DNA of 64,000 nt from Rhodocollybia butyracea (GCA_015501585.1 JADNRY010000014.1:434001-498000), one strand, 5' to 3'. Positions 1 to 12,865 are shown, counted from the stretch's first letter. Notes: generated from the letters alone by a model not told the origin. Numbers and translations are program-made.

Positions 1-756
1 GAAGATTATTTCTGATGAAACAGGTCAGTTTTTGCTATCTGTTTTACTGAGCCGTTCTCGCGAGCCGTTCTTCCAGCCCGTGCTGTCGTCGCGCAGTTTA
101 AGCTGATGCAAGGGTATGCTCGGAAGCAAACTCAACACAGATTCAGAGAAATCCTAGCACCCAACCCAAAATAACTCTAGGCGTCGGAGTACGTTACTGT
201 ACAAGTGGGTTGTTGAGTTTCTTCAAATACACTTGCATTCGGTTAGACTGCTACGACAGCGTCCGGACTGGAAAAACGGTTCGCACCAAAACCACGATGG
301 AATTGAAACGGACTTGCCTTGGGAGGCGGAGTAGAACAGATAGCGAAAAACTGACCTATTTCATCGGCAAGAATCATCTCAGCTCAAGAGTTGGTCTGAT
401 GTGCTGCTGCAACAGCAGAGATACAGCCTTTGATTTTGCAACCACAGGCTGCACTAATGTTGGCCTGGCTGAGCTCCTTGTACTAACCTTCACCAGTGGA
501 TGGCGGGAGCTCGTGAGTGCTTAGTGGTGGAGAATAATAAGCAGCCAAGCGCCTCGCAGAAAGATGGTCCCAATGGTATACGTCTGTTCAAGATTTAACC
601 AGTCCCAACCAGCCGCACGCCACCCGGCACACCACTGCAACAACGAGCTCAACAATAAAAAAGAGAATATATTACATAACAGGATACATACATAACAATT
701 AAGAGGATTCAGTCATGGCATGAGTTGTCAGACATTACAGTGCGGATAGATTTTGG
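1..756. other. Intergenic, no gene recognised
   Basis: No reading frame here has recognisable family motifs. The longest open stretch (210-524, +) has a composition like translated non-coding DNA. The last 100 bases would be the 3' flank of the minus-strand gene that ends at 757. Confidence 0.5.
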
Positions 757-1941
757 TCAGCGATTTTGTAAGATGTTTAGAAAATTTTGTCCAGAGAAAA
801 GACCAGCGGAAACAGTGGACTCTGCCAGTGGGGTAACTCTAGCTTCACGAATCATTCTGGAGGAGCGAGTTCGTCCAGGTAGCGGTGGGGGAGCTTCCTT
901 CCCCTTGGCTATTGAAGCGGAAGTTGTAGTCAGAATATGCGTTATTTTCGTTGATTACCTTGATAAAATTTTGAGCTTGTTCCAGCATCTGCACAGCGAG
1001 AGTCAAGACTCAAAACAATATTTTCAAGTAAAGATTGACTTACCGAGCTGATGATCAGTTCCGTTTTCTTCTGTGATGTATAGCTCCACATAGGTAGGTC
1101 CAACTCCCCTATAATGCCCTTTGACCCATTCACACCTCAATTTACCACCAAATAAATAGACTTCTAATGCGATCCCTGCTTCATTGAACTCGTTTGGTAG
1201 ACAGAGCTGGGGAGTTTTCATATATGGGAAAACATGATTGTCAACGAGGTGCATAACTTCATGCAGAACAACAACATGCAGGAGGAATTTGTAGAAGATG
1301 GGATCCAATGGAGGTGGGCGAGCCATTTCAAGACTGAGCTGTGACTGGAGGACATCATGGATTGTCGAGGCTAGGGATGTGAAGCCAAGGAGGCTGAACG
1401 GGACTTGAAGGTAAGAAAGGCCGATATCAATGGAGTCTGCCACTGAGGGAAGATACCCCTGAAGGATGCCGGTAGACGATGGGAAACAGGAAATAGTGGT
1501 GGTCGAGGAGGCAGCCGAAGATCCTATGAGTACTTTAAGATAGCTTGATATCAAGGAATGAGTCTGTACAAACTGAGACAGTTGCTGCAAGACCATATAA
1601 AATGAATATTTTGTTTTCACTTCCAGCTGCATTGGTGAACCATCCCCATTTCTCATATGACAGCGTCTCCGAGAAAATCACCGTCAAGGCTGAAGTGTTT
1701 AACCATCCTCTCCAGTCGACCTGTTCCCAATTATGAATTTGCTCGGGTGCTATGTTGCCGCTCTCCACCAATGAGGCTGACATGGCCAAAAGGAGTGCTT
1801 GACCCTTAGAGATAGGAATTCAGAGCGTTCGAATACTGAAAGTGTACTCCTGACGATATCCATCGCAGGAAACATTAGATCGGAAGAAGGAGCGGGATTA
1901 GCATCAGCTGAAGTATGGCTCTGGAACACAACTGTGACCAT
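757..1941 (-). CDS. HEXXH-motif hypothetical protein
   Basis: Minus-strand multi-exon gene of unknown function. The clear part is the frame at 1656-1050, with a hydrophobic helix-rich region followed by HEVMH (HEXXH, the zinc-binding signature of zincin metallopeptidases). About 30 residues later comes NEAGIALE, which could supply the third, glutamate ligand, and then a LFGGKLRCEW block. The end is read through two introns: donor GTAAGT just after HQLG, a short exon reading AGTSSKFYQ, then a last exon ending in LQNR and a TGA at 757-759. The 5' part is uncertain. Frames at 1941-1750 and 1789-1535 look coding but I could not join them to the HEXXH frame with a good intron, so there may be a missed intron or a frameshift. 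Zincin-like fold is inference; peptidase activity is not shown. Confidence 0.55.
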
Positions 1942-2511
1942 CGTAGGGTGAGTTAAGACAATCGCCGTTGCAGAAGAAAAGTCGTTTCGCTGATAAATAT
2001 GTAGCTTGCCAAATTGGTCATCTAGGTTATGGAACGTTTAGCAGCGTTGGCCCTCTAGATCTAGTATTATATGGACAAATCATAAGCATATGCATAAGGG
2101 GCAATAAAAAATACAGACATGCGAAGAACAATAACATGACTCATAACGCAAAAGTTGAATGGGAAGAGATCCAAGGTACGAGAACAACATGAGCAATTAT
2201 ACGTGTAGATGGAAGATAAGTAAGGAAAGAGAAGCCGTTTGAGATTTAAAGCTATACTTTTTGTGTTCTTAAAGAGCGTGTTATGTATCAGATTCCATTG
2301 CTACGAGGAAGGATCGAATAAAGGAGTCCCGAAAGAGCACGTCATGGGCCAGGTCGTGTGGAACCGCACGTCGGTGAAATGTTTTCAACGCTTTACAGAA
2401 ACGATAAGAGCAACGCTAAGAAGCGGGCCGATAGACGCCCATGCCAGCGCGTTCTGTTCAAACGACACTGGGCACACTACTAGTACAAGGAAGTATCACT
2501 GTAAAGCTCAA
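1942..2511. other. Intergenic between two divergent genes
   Basis: Shared 5' region of the minus-strand HEXXH gene and plus-strand SPC1. The frame at 2239-2625 only becomes meaningful from the ATG at 2512. No clear TATA box or other motif seen. Confidence 0.4.
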
Positions 2512-3198
2512 ATGGACAAGGTTATACTGGCATATTTCGAGGGGAAAATCGTACGTCGTCTTTTTCGTTGGCTCTCTCATCTGCTCCTCGAGTTTCTTCT
2601 ACTTCCAAGTTCGAAAGCTGACTGATACTCTTGTTCCTATCTTCTCTGTTCTCGGATTCGCTTCACTTCTTTCCTTCTCTTCTGGGATACCTCGTGGTCA
2701 ACAAACATCGCTGTCGGCTACGCCTTGGAATCATTCTTTTTCGAACTGAACCTGTGAACCTATCCAGGACTTTGTTGGTCAACAATATGTCGAGGAGATT
2801 GCCCGAATGTGGCTGATCTCGTTCGCTGTACGTTCTTCGCGGAGTTTTCTCTATGTTCACTAATGGATATATCTCATGTATTAGGCCCTCTCATTCATAC
2901 TGGGATACGTTTTCCAATCTATGAAACTCACGTTTGGCCTGTTGGGTGCATCGACGGTGGTGCTATTTGCTGTGAGTTTCTCTTTTTCTCGATTGATCGG
3001 TTGAAATGGAATGTCCTGCTGACGTTTGTTTTCCCTTCTTCCTCGACCTGCAAACCGTAACTACACTTGGACCCACGCACGCAGATTGTTCTCCCTCCTT
3101 GGCGGATGTTCAATAGCCACCCAGTGAAGTGGTTACCTTCAAAATCGTCACAAGATGGAGATGTGGATTCGGACAATAAGAAGCGGAAGAGGAACTGA
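2512..3198 (+). CDS. SPC1: Signal peptidase complex subunit 1 (SPC1/SPCS1, 12 kDa)
   Basis: Non-catalytic membrane subunit of the ER signal peptidase complex. Four exons: 2512-2550, 2768-2827, 2885-2971 and 3085-3198, giving 99 aa (sum divisible by three), the usual family size. The start is fixed by the first short exon MDKVILAYFEGKI, which splices to DFVGQQYVEEIAR, the family's N-terminal motif before the first membrane helix. Two hydrophobic segments follow (WLISFAALSFILGYVF and the FGLLGASTVVLFA region). The hallmark LPPWRMFNSHPVKWLP block comes after them and corresponds to LPPWPIYRRHPLKWLP in human SPCS1. The tail is charged (KKRKRN), facing the cytosol. Introns use GTACGT, GTACGT and GTGAGT donors. 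Beyond the TGA the same frame stays open for 62 more codons (see findings). Confidence 0.9.
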
Positions 3199-3387
3199 GG
3201 GACCGATTGGAGTCGTTGCGTGTATCTGGGCCAATACTACAACGTCGACAAGGCACAGGCCTGTTTTGAGGCTGCTTTGCAGGCTCAGACTTACACCGCA
3301 CCCAAGGGAAGATGGAAAGAGGGAAAGAGGCAGCGGCAGAACCGACCGGCTGAAAAGAATTCTACCCAGCAGGAGGAACCTGTCTAG
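3199..3387 (+). other. In-frame open extension after the SPC1 stop
   Basis: The SPC1 frame remains open after the TGA at 3196-3198 and ends at TAG 3385-3387. It encodes a stretch containing YYNVDKAQACFEAALQAQ, which looks like a TPR-type helix, followed by a Lys/Arg/Gln-rich tail. In another frame the bases around the stop read EAEEELRDRLESLR, a coiled-coil-like string. It may be a lost C-terminus, an alternative splice product or chance. Confidence 0.3.
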
Positions 3388-5537
3388 AACCCGTTTTTGA
3401 GCTTGTGTTGGATGTTTCATTATTACTTATTTGTTTGAACGAGTTTAGTGACGACTGAAGCGAGCGCTCCATCTTCAACCATGCGCTTTGGCGGTGAGGC
3501 AGCAGCGAATTGATTTCATCGACAGTTCTACTCCAAGAAGCTTGTGAGTGAAGAACATGTGTGCATTGATAGCTCGTATCATGCCCATGCATTCCAGCAT
3601 ATGTATTGTCTGTCTGGAACCTGTTTTCGAATACACGTTGGATGCTTGCATAGCTCGTCTCTCCTTCTTCCAAGACGCTACTACAGATTCATTAGGTTTC
3701 TCGTTATAGAACATGTAAAGTCCCGCGCAGGGTCAGTGTCTGGTAGGCCCTTTCCTTCTGTGAGCTTAACCTCTTCAGAGCAAATACAGACCGCGTCTAT
3801 CAAATTTTCGTGCATGCAGCCTCTAGGACAAGAGGGCTCTAATACTAATTCCCGACCTGCTTCGATTTGTTCGCTCTCCGATTAATTGATACGAGTATTC
3901 GAACGTTGTCCTGGGGCCCGTCGGTTTCAAGACCCTTATCGATGACTTTGTACGGGGACGTCGACAAGTACATAGTACAGGAGAATCCGACTGAACTGAT
4001 GTGAGAAGGCGAGCCTGATATGTATATGATGGCTCACGGAGGATTGCGTGACGAGAAAAGTGACGACTTGACTATAGAGAACGCGGGGAGGTCCAGACGG
4101 TTGCGTGAACTTGTATAGAGCAGACTGATCGAGACTGAGTATTGAGTACTGATCCACAAGATTTCATCCTATTTTACCCGCGTGATAAATAGGCAGGCTT
4201 GAAATTTTGAAACTCGGTTCTATGTTAATGCTGGAGCAGGGACTGAGGACTTGAGTAAGGATAAATGAAGGAGAGGGGGCGACAAGGTGGGGCTGGTGCG
4301 CGGTGGGTTTTGCATTTCGTGAGTACGAGCCTTTGGGGAAAAGAATAGCTTGGGGACTGCTTTCCGGAATATTATGGGGGAAGTTTGGCGTCCAATCATC
4401 ATTTCCAGAGGGGCCACGCTGACGGAAGTCCGAAAATCTAATTGAGATGGGATCGCAGCGAGTAATTGTAGTTCGACTATTTCGTCTACAGGTGGACAGA
4501 ATTCGTAGCATGTGGCCGAGTACGCCGACTGTGCATGCAAGTTGGTGTAGCTAATAGCTTTGTTCTGGCCCTCAGATCTTCGTAGCCTAGATGTCGTTTT
4601 GTCCAATTATCATTATCAATGTCATGCGCATCGAGGAATCTCTAGTTGAATGATAAATAAATAGATCGAAAATCATTGAACACAATTCATGATGTGGGGT
4701 TCCCATAGATTTTGGAATATTTCAAAGTGGGGTAGCATGACTAGATATACCACTTGGAGGTTCAATACTATTCCAACGAAGTTCTCGAACGGTTTCTGCG
4801 AGACTGATGTCATACTGGATTAGTGTGGTAGTGTTGGAAGTTCGAGCTCTCGCGTTGCAGAGTCCTCTCTCCAGGATGTGTGCTGAGCGATAACAGGACT
4901 AGAGAGGGCAGCTTCAATCTTCCAGCGAAAGTCTACCGGGGGTGGCCAGTGGGGTAGTACTTAGCCGATGGATCTGGCGTACACTGCTAAGCGCTCGCGT
5001 TTCGAGACCGCGCACAATTGGCGCACAAAATCCGACTGCCCAATTTCGTGTGATGATTAGACAGGATTAGACTCGAGCCAGTCGTTTCTTTTTGACACTT
5101 TGATGACTGACGATCAGCTGGGTCAATGAAACAGTGATTTCATATCACTACGTTACAGCAGGACTGTGTTTCGAGTCTACTGCTTAAAGTCTTTTTGATA
5201 CTTTTTACCTGATTTTGTCGGGAGTTACAATTACAACGTTGACCTCACAGTCGACATCGTTAGTTTGCTCTCCATCCATCTACTTTTCATTAACTGCGAA
5301 CCTGGAGTTGAGGTGAGGTGTGTCGGCGCTTCCGTAAGCGCGCGTCTATCTCGGTGTTCAAAAAATTCACACAAGAATTATTTGTTTTCCAACAACGTCA
5401 ACGAAGCCGTGCTCGGGTTTACTAGGCACTAGTACTTTTCTGCTTTTGCCCTCCAGGCTCAATTTAGTGGACTGTACGCCTTGAAGATATAGCGTCTGGC
5501 CAGAACCGCAGCATAGCGTGACGTCTCCACGCAGGGA
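3388..5537. other. Long intergenic stretch
   Basis: About 2.1 kb without a supportable gene. Open frames at 3544-3885 (+), 4164-4511 (-) and 4220-4606 (-) have no recognisable motif. A degenerate direct repeat is visible: about 40 bp near 3380-3420 recur near 3608-3650 (both contain a TGTCT.GAACC..TTTT core). The last few hundred bases are the presumed promoter and 5' leader of KIN1, which is pyrimidine-rich near 5270. Confidence 0.45.
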
Positions 5538-8500
5538 ATGGCAACAAGCTCGGCCTACAACACAAACAAAAATACACCCGGATACGTTGGTGACCAAGGC
5601 CACGCATACGATATGCCCATACAGCCAGTGCCACGCTCGGCCACAGCCGCTAGTTCTAGACCGAGACCAGTCTCGATGCCGCCTCAGTCGTATGCCACAA
5701 CTACAACAGACCCGACCAGGGACAGGGAAAGGGAAAAAGAAAAAGAGAAGGAAAAGGAAAAAGACAAAGAGCGACGTACAAAACCCAGTCGTTCAAACAG
5801 AATCCTAGGAGACTATACCCTTAGCAAGACACTTGGAGCTGGCAGTATGGGCAAAGTCAAACTAGCTACGCATAATGTGACTGGTGAACAGGTGTGTTTC
5901 TACCTGGAATACCAACACTCATAACCAATAAAAGCTCTAGCTCGCAGTCAAAATCCTTCCCCGCGTCAATCCCACTCCTTCCGCTCCCTCCAACGAATCT
6001 TCACCTTCCTCTATCTCTCGCCAAGCATCCAAAGACCACTCTAAAGAAATCCGTACTCTCCGTGAAGCTGCATTGTCAATGCTTCTACATCATCCCTACA
6101 TCGCCGGTATGCGCGAAATGATCATCCACCAACACCATTATTACATGGTTTCTGAATACGTTAACGGTGGACAAATGCTCGACTACATCATCAGCCACGG
6201 CAGACTTCGAGAACGCGTAGCCCGTAAATTCGCTAGACAAATCGCAAGTGCGCTCGATTATTGTCATCGAAATAACGTCGTTCATCGAGACCTCAAAATC
6301 GAAAATATCCTCATATCTCAAACCGGAAATATTAAGATTATTGATTTCGGATTGTCTAATCTTTATGATCCCGCCGCCCATCTTTCGACGTTCTGTGGCT
6401 CGTTGTACTTTGCTGCTCCGGAATTGCTGAACGCAAAAGTTTATACGGGCCCAGAGGTCGACGTGTGGAGTTTCGGAGTTGTGTTGTATGTGTTGGTGTG
6501 TGGAAAGGTACCGTTTGATGATCAGAGTATGCCAGCGCTGCATGCAAAAATCAAGAGAGGATTGGTCGAGTATCCTGTTTGGTTGAGTGCCGGTGCGTAG
6601 TCTTTCCCTTTTCTTTCTTGTTCACGTTGATTATATCGCTCGGTTCAGAATGCAAACATCTTCTTTCCCGTATGCTTGTAACAAATCCTGCGGCCCGCGC
6701 TCCTCTTGTTGAGATCCTTGCTCATCCATGGATGATACGCGGGTTTTCTGGGCCTCCGGAAAATTATCTCTTGCATCGAGAACCGCTGAGGCCTGAAGAT
6801 CTTGATATGACGGTTATCAGGGGGATGCGGGGATTCGAATTTGGCGAGGACATAGATGTGGAACGGAAACTAAGGGCGGTGCTTGAAGGAGAGGGATATA
6901 GACGCGCTGTGGGGGCTTGGGAGAGGAGGAATAACAAGGGAGGCTTGTATACCGCTAATGGTGCCAACGGAAGTGGCAGCGGCGGGAAATGGGGAGAATC
7001 GTTGTCAAACTCGAGTTTGGCCATCTCGTTCACGAGTGAAGGTGGCACGGCGTATACATCGAGACCGGACACGGCTCAGTCGCCGACTTCTGCCACTTAC
7101 AACACGACGAACAAGAAATCAAAACGGTTTTCTGGGTTCGATTTCTATCGTCGGAAACTATTCTCCCCGTCTTCTTCTCCGTCCTCTTCATCTCATCCAT
7201 CGCATAACCCGTTTAATCCGTTTTCATCACACAATAACAATCCTAATTCACATCCCAAGGCGAAATTGTACCAACTGGATCTTCGGCGACACTTATATCG
7301 GGCGTCAATGCTGGTCTGGGAGGCGAACCGCTAGATCCTACAAGAGGGTTTCATCCCCTTGTTAGTATGTATTATCTTTCGAAAGAGAAAATGGAGAGAG
7401 AGAAGGTCTACGGGCCTGGGGCATTTGCGAGTAGTCAGCTCAGTGTCGCGGGGGCATTGGGTGTTGCTGGTGCGAATGGTGCGAACGTGGCTACTAATGG
7501 TGCTAATGGCGCATCCGTTCCGGTGAATGGGACGAATGGAGTGCCTGCGGACCCAGTTCCCCCACATACTCACGCCCATGCTGGGTACCCTTCTTCTCCT
7601 GTTGTTCCGACCCTCTCTGCTCCTCCAAAAACCAAAGCCACACATGCTTCTTCCACTCATCCTTCCACCCATCCTTCCTCGAGAGCAGAATATGATTATG
7701 ACAAAGCCCGAGTGGACCGAGAATACGAAAGAGCGGAGAAGGCAGAGAAGGTGGATTATAGTATGCCTCTACCGAGACTTCCAGCACCAGAGACGTCGCA
7801 TTATTCTGGGATGTCTTATGATGGGCAGGGGCATGTTGACTCCCCTACGACGCCTTCGTACCCGGGGCAGCAGTTTGGAGCGGGAGGACAGGGTCCACAG
7901 CCGCGTGCGAGAGATGCAGGAGGTATTCCTGCGTCGCCGATTTCGCCTACTATGACGCCAAACTCTGGGATGGATCCTGGGATGGGGAGGAAACCCAACA
8001 CTAACGCTGCTGGTGTCGGTGTTGGTGGCACTCTTCCGAGGGCTCCACCAGCAAGTACACATCGCCGAAGCCATAGCCTGAGTCAGAGACCTGTTACCAC
8101 TTCCACTGTGATTACTCCTACACATGCGACAGCTACTGGGACTGGTACTATGGGAGGGCGGGGATGGGGCGGGGTATTTAGTCCCGTTGACGAAGCTGGA
8201 GAAAGAGAGAAAGAAATGAGTGTTCCGCACACTGCAGGTCCGGAGATGGGGACGTTTGCGGAGAAGGAGAAGGTTGTACCTCCTATTCGTACTGAAACGA
8301 TGTCTCCTCGCCCGCAAACTGCTACTTCCCCGTCTGCTACGCATGCCCATTCTCCACTAACAACAGGCGCGACGCTCGTGCGCAAGTTTGGTAGTATGTT
8401 GGTTGGACGGGGGGATGAGCGGAGACATCATCATACGAGGAAAGGAACGGGGTTGGGGATACCGGTGGTGAGGGAAAGTGGGGAGAAGGAAGAGAGGAGC

Positions 8501-10412
8501 GGTGGATCAGGGGAGAAAGAAAGGGATGAGGAGGAGAGGGAGATTGACGAGAAGGAGAACATACCTTCGCTGCCAGCACCAGACGATACACACACTCCTA
8601 CTCCGAAGTCGATATCGCAATCCCAAAGTCAACCGATACCTACATCCCATACCTCACACACTACGTCGCATTCGCAGAGCGCACACCGCCGCGCAGCGAC
8701 GATCCTCGATCCTTCTGGTGCCGGAGCGAGGCTGAGACATGAGCGGAGGAGCAGTACTGGTGGGGCATTATTAGCTGGGGCTGGATCTGCTGGGTCTGCT
8801 GGGTATGGGAATGCTCAGGCTTCGAACAACTCCGGCTATAATACAGTCAATGGATCTGGTGGATCTGGCAGTGTCGGATATAGTACCGGTGGAATGGGGG
8901 GAACGATGGGTCGTCATCGAAGACCTTCGACAGGGTATAGCGGGATGTCGAGGCCGCTGGCTGAGAGGTTGTTTTCGAGGGGTGTTGAGGAGGATATTGA
9001 GGGTGAGGGGTTGGCTCGTGCAAGGGAGGATGGGGAGAATGATAATGATGGGAGAAGAGACGGGGAAGGAGGGGAAGGTACGGATACGGAAGCTGAGCTT
9101 GAGGATGATCGACATGCAAAGCCGATTTTTTTGAAAGGGTTGTTCAGGTATGTTTCTTTTTCTTTCTTTATTTTCCGCCCGTACGACGTTGTTGATGAAT
9201 ATCAGCGTCGCTACAACAACAACGAAACCCCCCTCTATAATCAAAGCTGATATCCGTCGCGTTCTGGACCGGATGCAAGTGCAGTATCGAGAGGCCAAAG
9301 GAGGTTTTGAATGTATACATTTACCTTCGATTGACCTTTCTTCCGTCGAGACACCGACGTCCCCTGCGAATCTTTCTCCTTCGGGTACTCTTCATAACAC
9401 CAATACGGCGAGGCATCAACAACAGGTGTCTTCGGGGTCGGATACGCCTACTGCTTCAATACGAGGAATAGGAGGGGGAGGAACGATAACGAAGAAATCA
9501 TCGAAATTGTCATTTAGTATCCGAAGTAAGAGTATCAGGGAGAGAGATGCGTCGATCGATAAGGGGGAGAGGGATAGGGAGGGAAGGCCATCTGGGACGT
9601 CCATGTCGGGGATGTCGGGGATTTCGTCTGGAATTAATAATACAACTACGACGATGGGAGGTAATACAGGAACGTTGAGGGCGACGCCGAGTACTGGATC
9701 ATCATCGTTTTTCAATGTTTCGGCTGGTGGAGGGGACGGGGAGGGACCACCTGATGGGGAAGGAGATGGGATTACGCCCACTACAGGCACTCCAGCTACG
9801 AATGGTATATCGGGTGCACCTCCTCCGGGCTCGGCTTCCCCCGAAATCGACGTTACACCGACAACACCTACATCCCTAACATCACCCAACCCCACGGGGA
9901 CGATACCACCCATCTCCAACTCCCCATCTGGATCTACAAAAAGCAAGATGCTTCCCCCGATACCCCGTGATTTTGCCCCACCGAGGAGCCCGAGTCCCTC
10001 CATGCCTACTAGTCCGTCTGGAAGTTCGATGCCTACTGGTCATTACGGTCCCAGCGGTACTAATGGTCCTCGTAGTATCGCGCGTAGCCTCCTGGCGCGC
10101 AGTCCGAGTCCCATGCCTACAGGTGAAATTGGTGATCGAGCAGTGTTTGAAACTATGGGAAATAATTCCTTGAGTGTCAGATTTGAGATCAATATAGTTA
10201 AAGTGAGTTAGTTCTCTACCTTTCCTCTTTGACTCGTAGAAAGTCTTCTGCGGTCCCCTTTCCTCTACTGGTCTCAAGCTAACCTTTTATTCTATTTTGC
10301 GTTACAGGTCCCATGGTTGCCCCTACACGGAATCCAATTCCGACGTGCGAGTGGCGATGGATGGCAATACCAGATGCTCGCGAGAAGGGTTTTGACAGAG
10401 CTCAAGTTATGA
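5538..10412 (+). CDS. KIN1: KIN1/PAR-1/MARK-type Ser/Thr protein kinase with KA1 tail
   Basis: Polarity kinase of the Kin1/Kin2-MARK family, acting at the cell cortex, septa and sites of polarised growth. Six exons: 5538-5891, 5941-6592, 6649-7149, 7260-9147, 9206-10202 and 10308-10412; about 1,498 aa, sum divisible by three. The N-terminus is low complexity with a Lys/Glu/Arg run. The kinase domain (about residues 90-365) shows [17 protein letters not shown] (catalytic Lys), [14 protein letters not shown] and the [21 protein letters not shown] segment. A long Ser/Thr/Pro/Gly-rich middle contains FSGFDFYR and [18 protein letters not shown], a conserved Kin1 motif. The C-terminus is a KA1 domain with [20 protein letters not shown] and the final VLTELKL, which binds acidic membranes. 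The exon 3/4 join is the weakest: its donor GTCGGA is poor, but a CTAAT branch point and the reading frame support it. Confidence 0.93.
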
Positions 10413-11329
10413 TTATGAACATGATACCTATATGAAGCATGGTGCTTAATACGCATGGAGGAGATGTTTTCGTTTTATGTTCCTCCACTCTCCCCTCACT
10501 ATTCGGTGTTTCTCTGTCCCTCTGTTTGACCGGGTTTCTAGATTATAAGGTACTCTACTGAATTTCTGTTTATTCCGTTTTATTTCTCCTCTCCTGCTCT
10601 CTGGTTTTTAAACGTCTTGATTTGGATTCTCTCTTTTATTTCAAGTTTTGCTTTTTTTTTCTGCCGATTCCGCTCTCTCGTTACTCTCATTTTTCTTTCT
10701 CTCACTCTCTACTCATTAGGTTTGCAATCTACAATGTTCATGTTCAATAGTGCGCGCTGCAATTTACTTATTTATGTAGGTTTTTTCCTTTGTACGACGA
10801 TGACTATGAGACTACGATTACGCTTTTCAACTGGATAAGGATTGCCTCCTTGAATATCATGAGATAAGCCTTCATAAACCCGTTCTTCGCTTGCAGTCAA
10901 AATTCTTCCATTCGGAGGTGTAGGTAAATCTGGATATGTCTGTCATTGGATTTTCCTGATAAGAGAGGGTTTTCCCTTCTAGGTCTCGTTTATCTGTATG
11001 TAACTCATTTTATCCCCAAGAAGCATCAACCCATTTCTACCTCTGCTATCTGCCATACACCACTCTTTTGTCGAGTGTGCAGGTAATCTGAACTTGAAGG
11101 TATTGATGAATCGCAGACGTTGATCGTATGAATCTGGGTTGTAAACAGTATGCCTTATATATATAGTGTACAAGCAAGTCGATGTGCTTAATACCAACGG
11201 AATTGTGAATACTGGCTTCCTCCTAGTTATAGCCCTTCGTAGTCTTACACTCCCTTAGCATCTCCGCCGCTAGGGTCACCCCCGCTAAAGTCAAGGCCAC
11301 TGTCAAAGCCATACTTTTGCAGCATATCA
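10413..11329. other. Convergent intergenic region
   Basis: Lies between the KIN1 stop and the stop of the next minus-strand gene. It is T-rich near 10560-10700, as expected for a fungal 3' untranslated region. The small open frames at 10617-10838 and 10979-11197 look non-coding. Confidence 0.45.
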
Positions 11330-12710
11330 CTACTGCCACTGCTCGGTTTCCATCGTGTGTTGTGCATAGTCTCGAACTGAAACTGGGATAACAAAGCCAC
11401 CAGTAAGTACATGATGGATTTCACGCATCTCCTGTAGAACTAGGTCGGATTCGGGAATTTGAGCTTCCCGAAGAGCCGCATATAATGTAGGACTAGACTT
11501 GCGAGAGGCGGAGCCGATGCGGGCTTCTTTCCAGATACACAGGCTCCTAAACGCATTCAAAACCGCAGCAAAGGGTGAAAGATGGGAGTAGAAGTCGGGC
11601 TTGTCGAATGGGGCGACTTCGATCCAGACACCGGGTTTGGTGCCAGCATGAGGGACAACATGGTATCGATATAAACTTCCATCTTTCTAGAAAGGAAATT
11701 AAATGTTTACGTGATAAAAGGGAAACATCCGCTCACGAAATATGAGTCCTGCAGCTCGCCACTTCGCAGCTGAGGCCACCAGCGAGAAACCTCTTTTTCA
11801 TTGACATTCCTAGCGAGCTTGGCGTCGCGAACCTTTTTAAAGTATTGATGTATCTGTTTCAACGAATCGAGACATGGGACGATGATGTATGCGTGGCTCT
11901 TGAGTGCAGCATATACGGTTGATTTGACTACGGCTGTTTTGAGATAAATAGCAGACAACGTAAATGAAACGCACGGGGCATGAGAAACAGGCAGCTATGC
12001 ATGGAGAGCGAGCGAGGTGGCATGCTCAATATGTATTCATAAAGAAGGATCTAGAAAGCAGTTGAAAACTTGAAGGAATTGAAGGAACAGGAACAAAGAA
12101 ACGTACAAGCGAATCGTTCAGCCTGCGGAAGGAGGACCAGTGCAATCTCGACGATACCAGGGAAAGTAGGTGGATAATGAGTGTTATGGCAATAGAACAT
12201 TTCGGCTAGGACTAGCCACCCAAGAAGCCAAGCTTTTGCGCTGTGGATACCGTCCTGACCACTGCGGACTTGGTCGTGTGGTGCATAGTCAAGATATTCA
12301 GTGGGTATATCCGATTGGGTGATGTATTTCTGCACTCTGGGATCGTTGAAAGGGATAGGAAACTCGCCTATGCGGTCAGCAAGCTTCGCCATTGAAGCTG
12401 CGGGTTCAGCCAGCCATCTCTTTCGATCAGCAATGAACTTTGCAATGCTCGGTTCATCTGGGTCATAGTGGTCATCATTGCCTGTTTCTAGTTCATCGTC
12501 TTCGTCCTGTTCCTGTGGTAGTGCATGTATATAGTCAATGGATACCCCCGATGAGTTGCAATATGTCTGCACTCTGACACTAGGGTACCCCCGCACTCTG
12601 GGATCGTTGAAAGGGACAGGAAACGCAACTCGTTGGATACGGTCATCAAGTTTCGCCCTTTCCCTGTTATCAGCAATGAACGCTGCAGTGGCTTTATTCG
12701 GGTGGTTCAT
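11330..12710 (-). CDS. Hypothetical protein with internal duplication
   Basis: Three exons on the minus strand (12107-12710, 11737-11933, 11330-11686), 385 aa, frame-consistent with GTACGT and GTGAGC donors. I do not recognise the family. The N-terminal exon carries the same unit twice: FIADNRERAKLDDRI followed by AFPVPFNDPRV, and later FIADRKRW...KLADRI followed by EFPIPFNDPRV. Each unit ends in a (S/T)-(D/E)Y-rich segment (VSIDYIHALPQ and IPTEYLDYAPH). An acidic linker (EQDEDDELETGNDDHYDPDE) separates them. The middle is hydrophobic (AWLLGWLVLAEMFY). The last exon has RYHVVPHAGTKPGVWIEVAP and a helical end. No signal peptide is seen. It is probably a lineage-specific intracellular protein; no function is proposed. 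Confidence 0.75.
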
Positions 12711-12865
12711 TGGTCTCGTAGCCTTGTAGCAGGGTTTGATTCCAGACTCCGAGTCTTTGGCATACGAGAATTTATACCTATGCGAAGTATCGTAAGGTTT
12801 TTTACATATGACTCAATCTTGTCAGGCGAGAGATTTCTGCCATAAGTCGAAGACTCAGGAAGTGT

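Noticed and set aside
5170..5190. GTTTCGAGTC-like words as a tRNA T-arm
   Set aside because: No matching A box or acceptor stem could be folded; no tRNA gene was found anywhere in the window.
7769..8350. 193-aa minus-strand frame
   Set aside because: Also antisense to KIN1; Arg/Ser-rich with no domain.
9416..10003. 195-aa open frame on the minus strand
   Set aside because: Antisense shadow of the low-complexity part of KIN1; composition mirrors Ser/Gly/Pro codons of the real gene.
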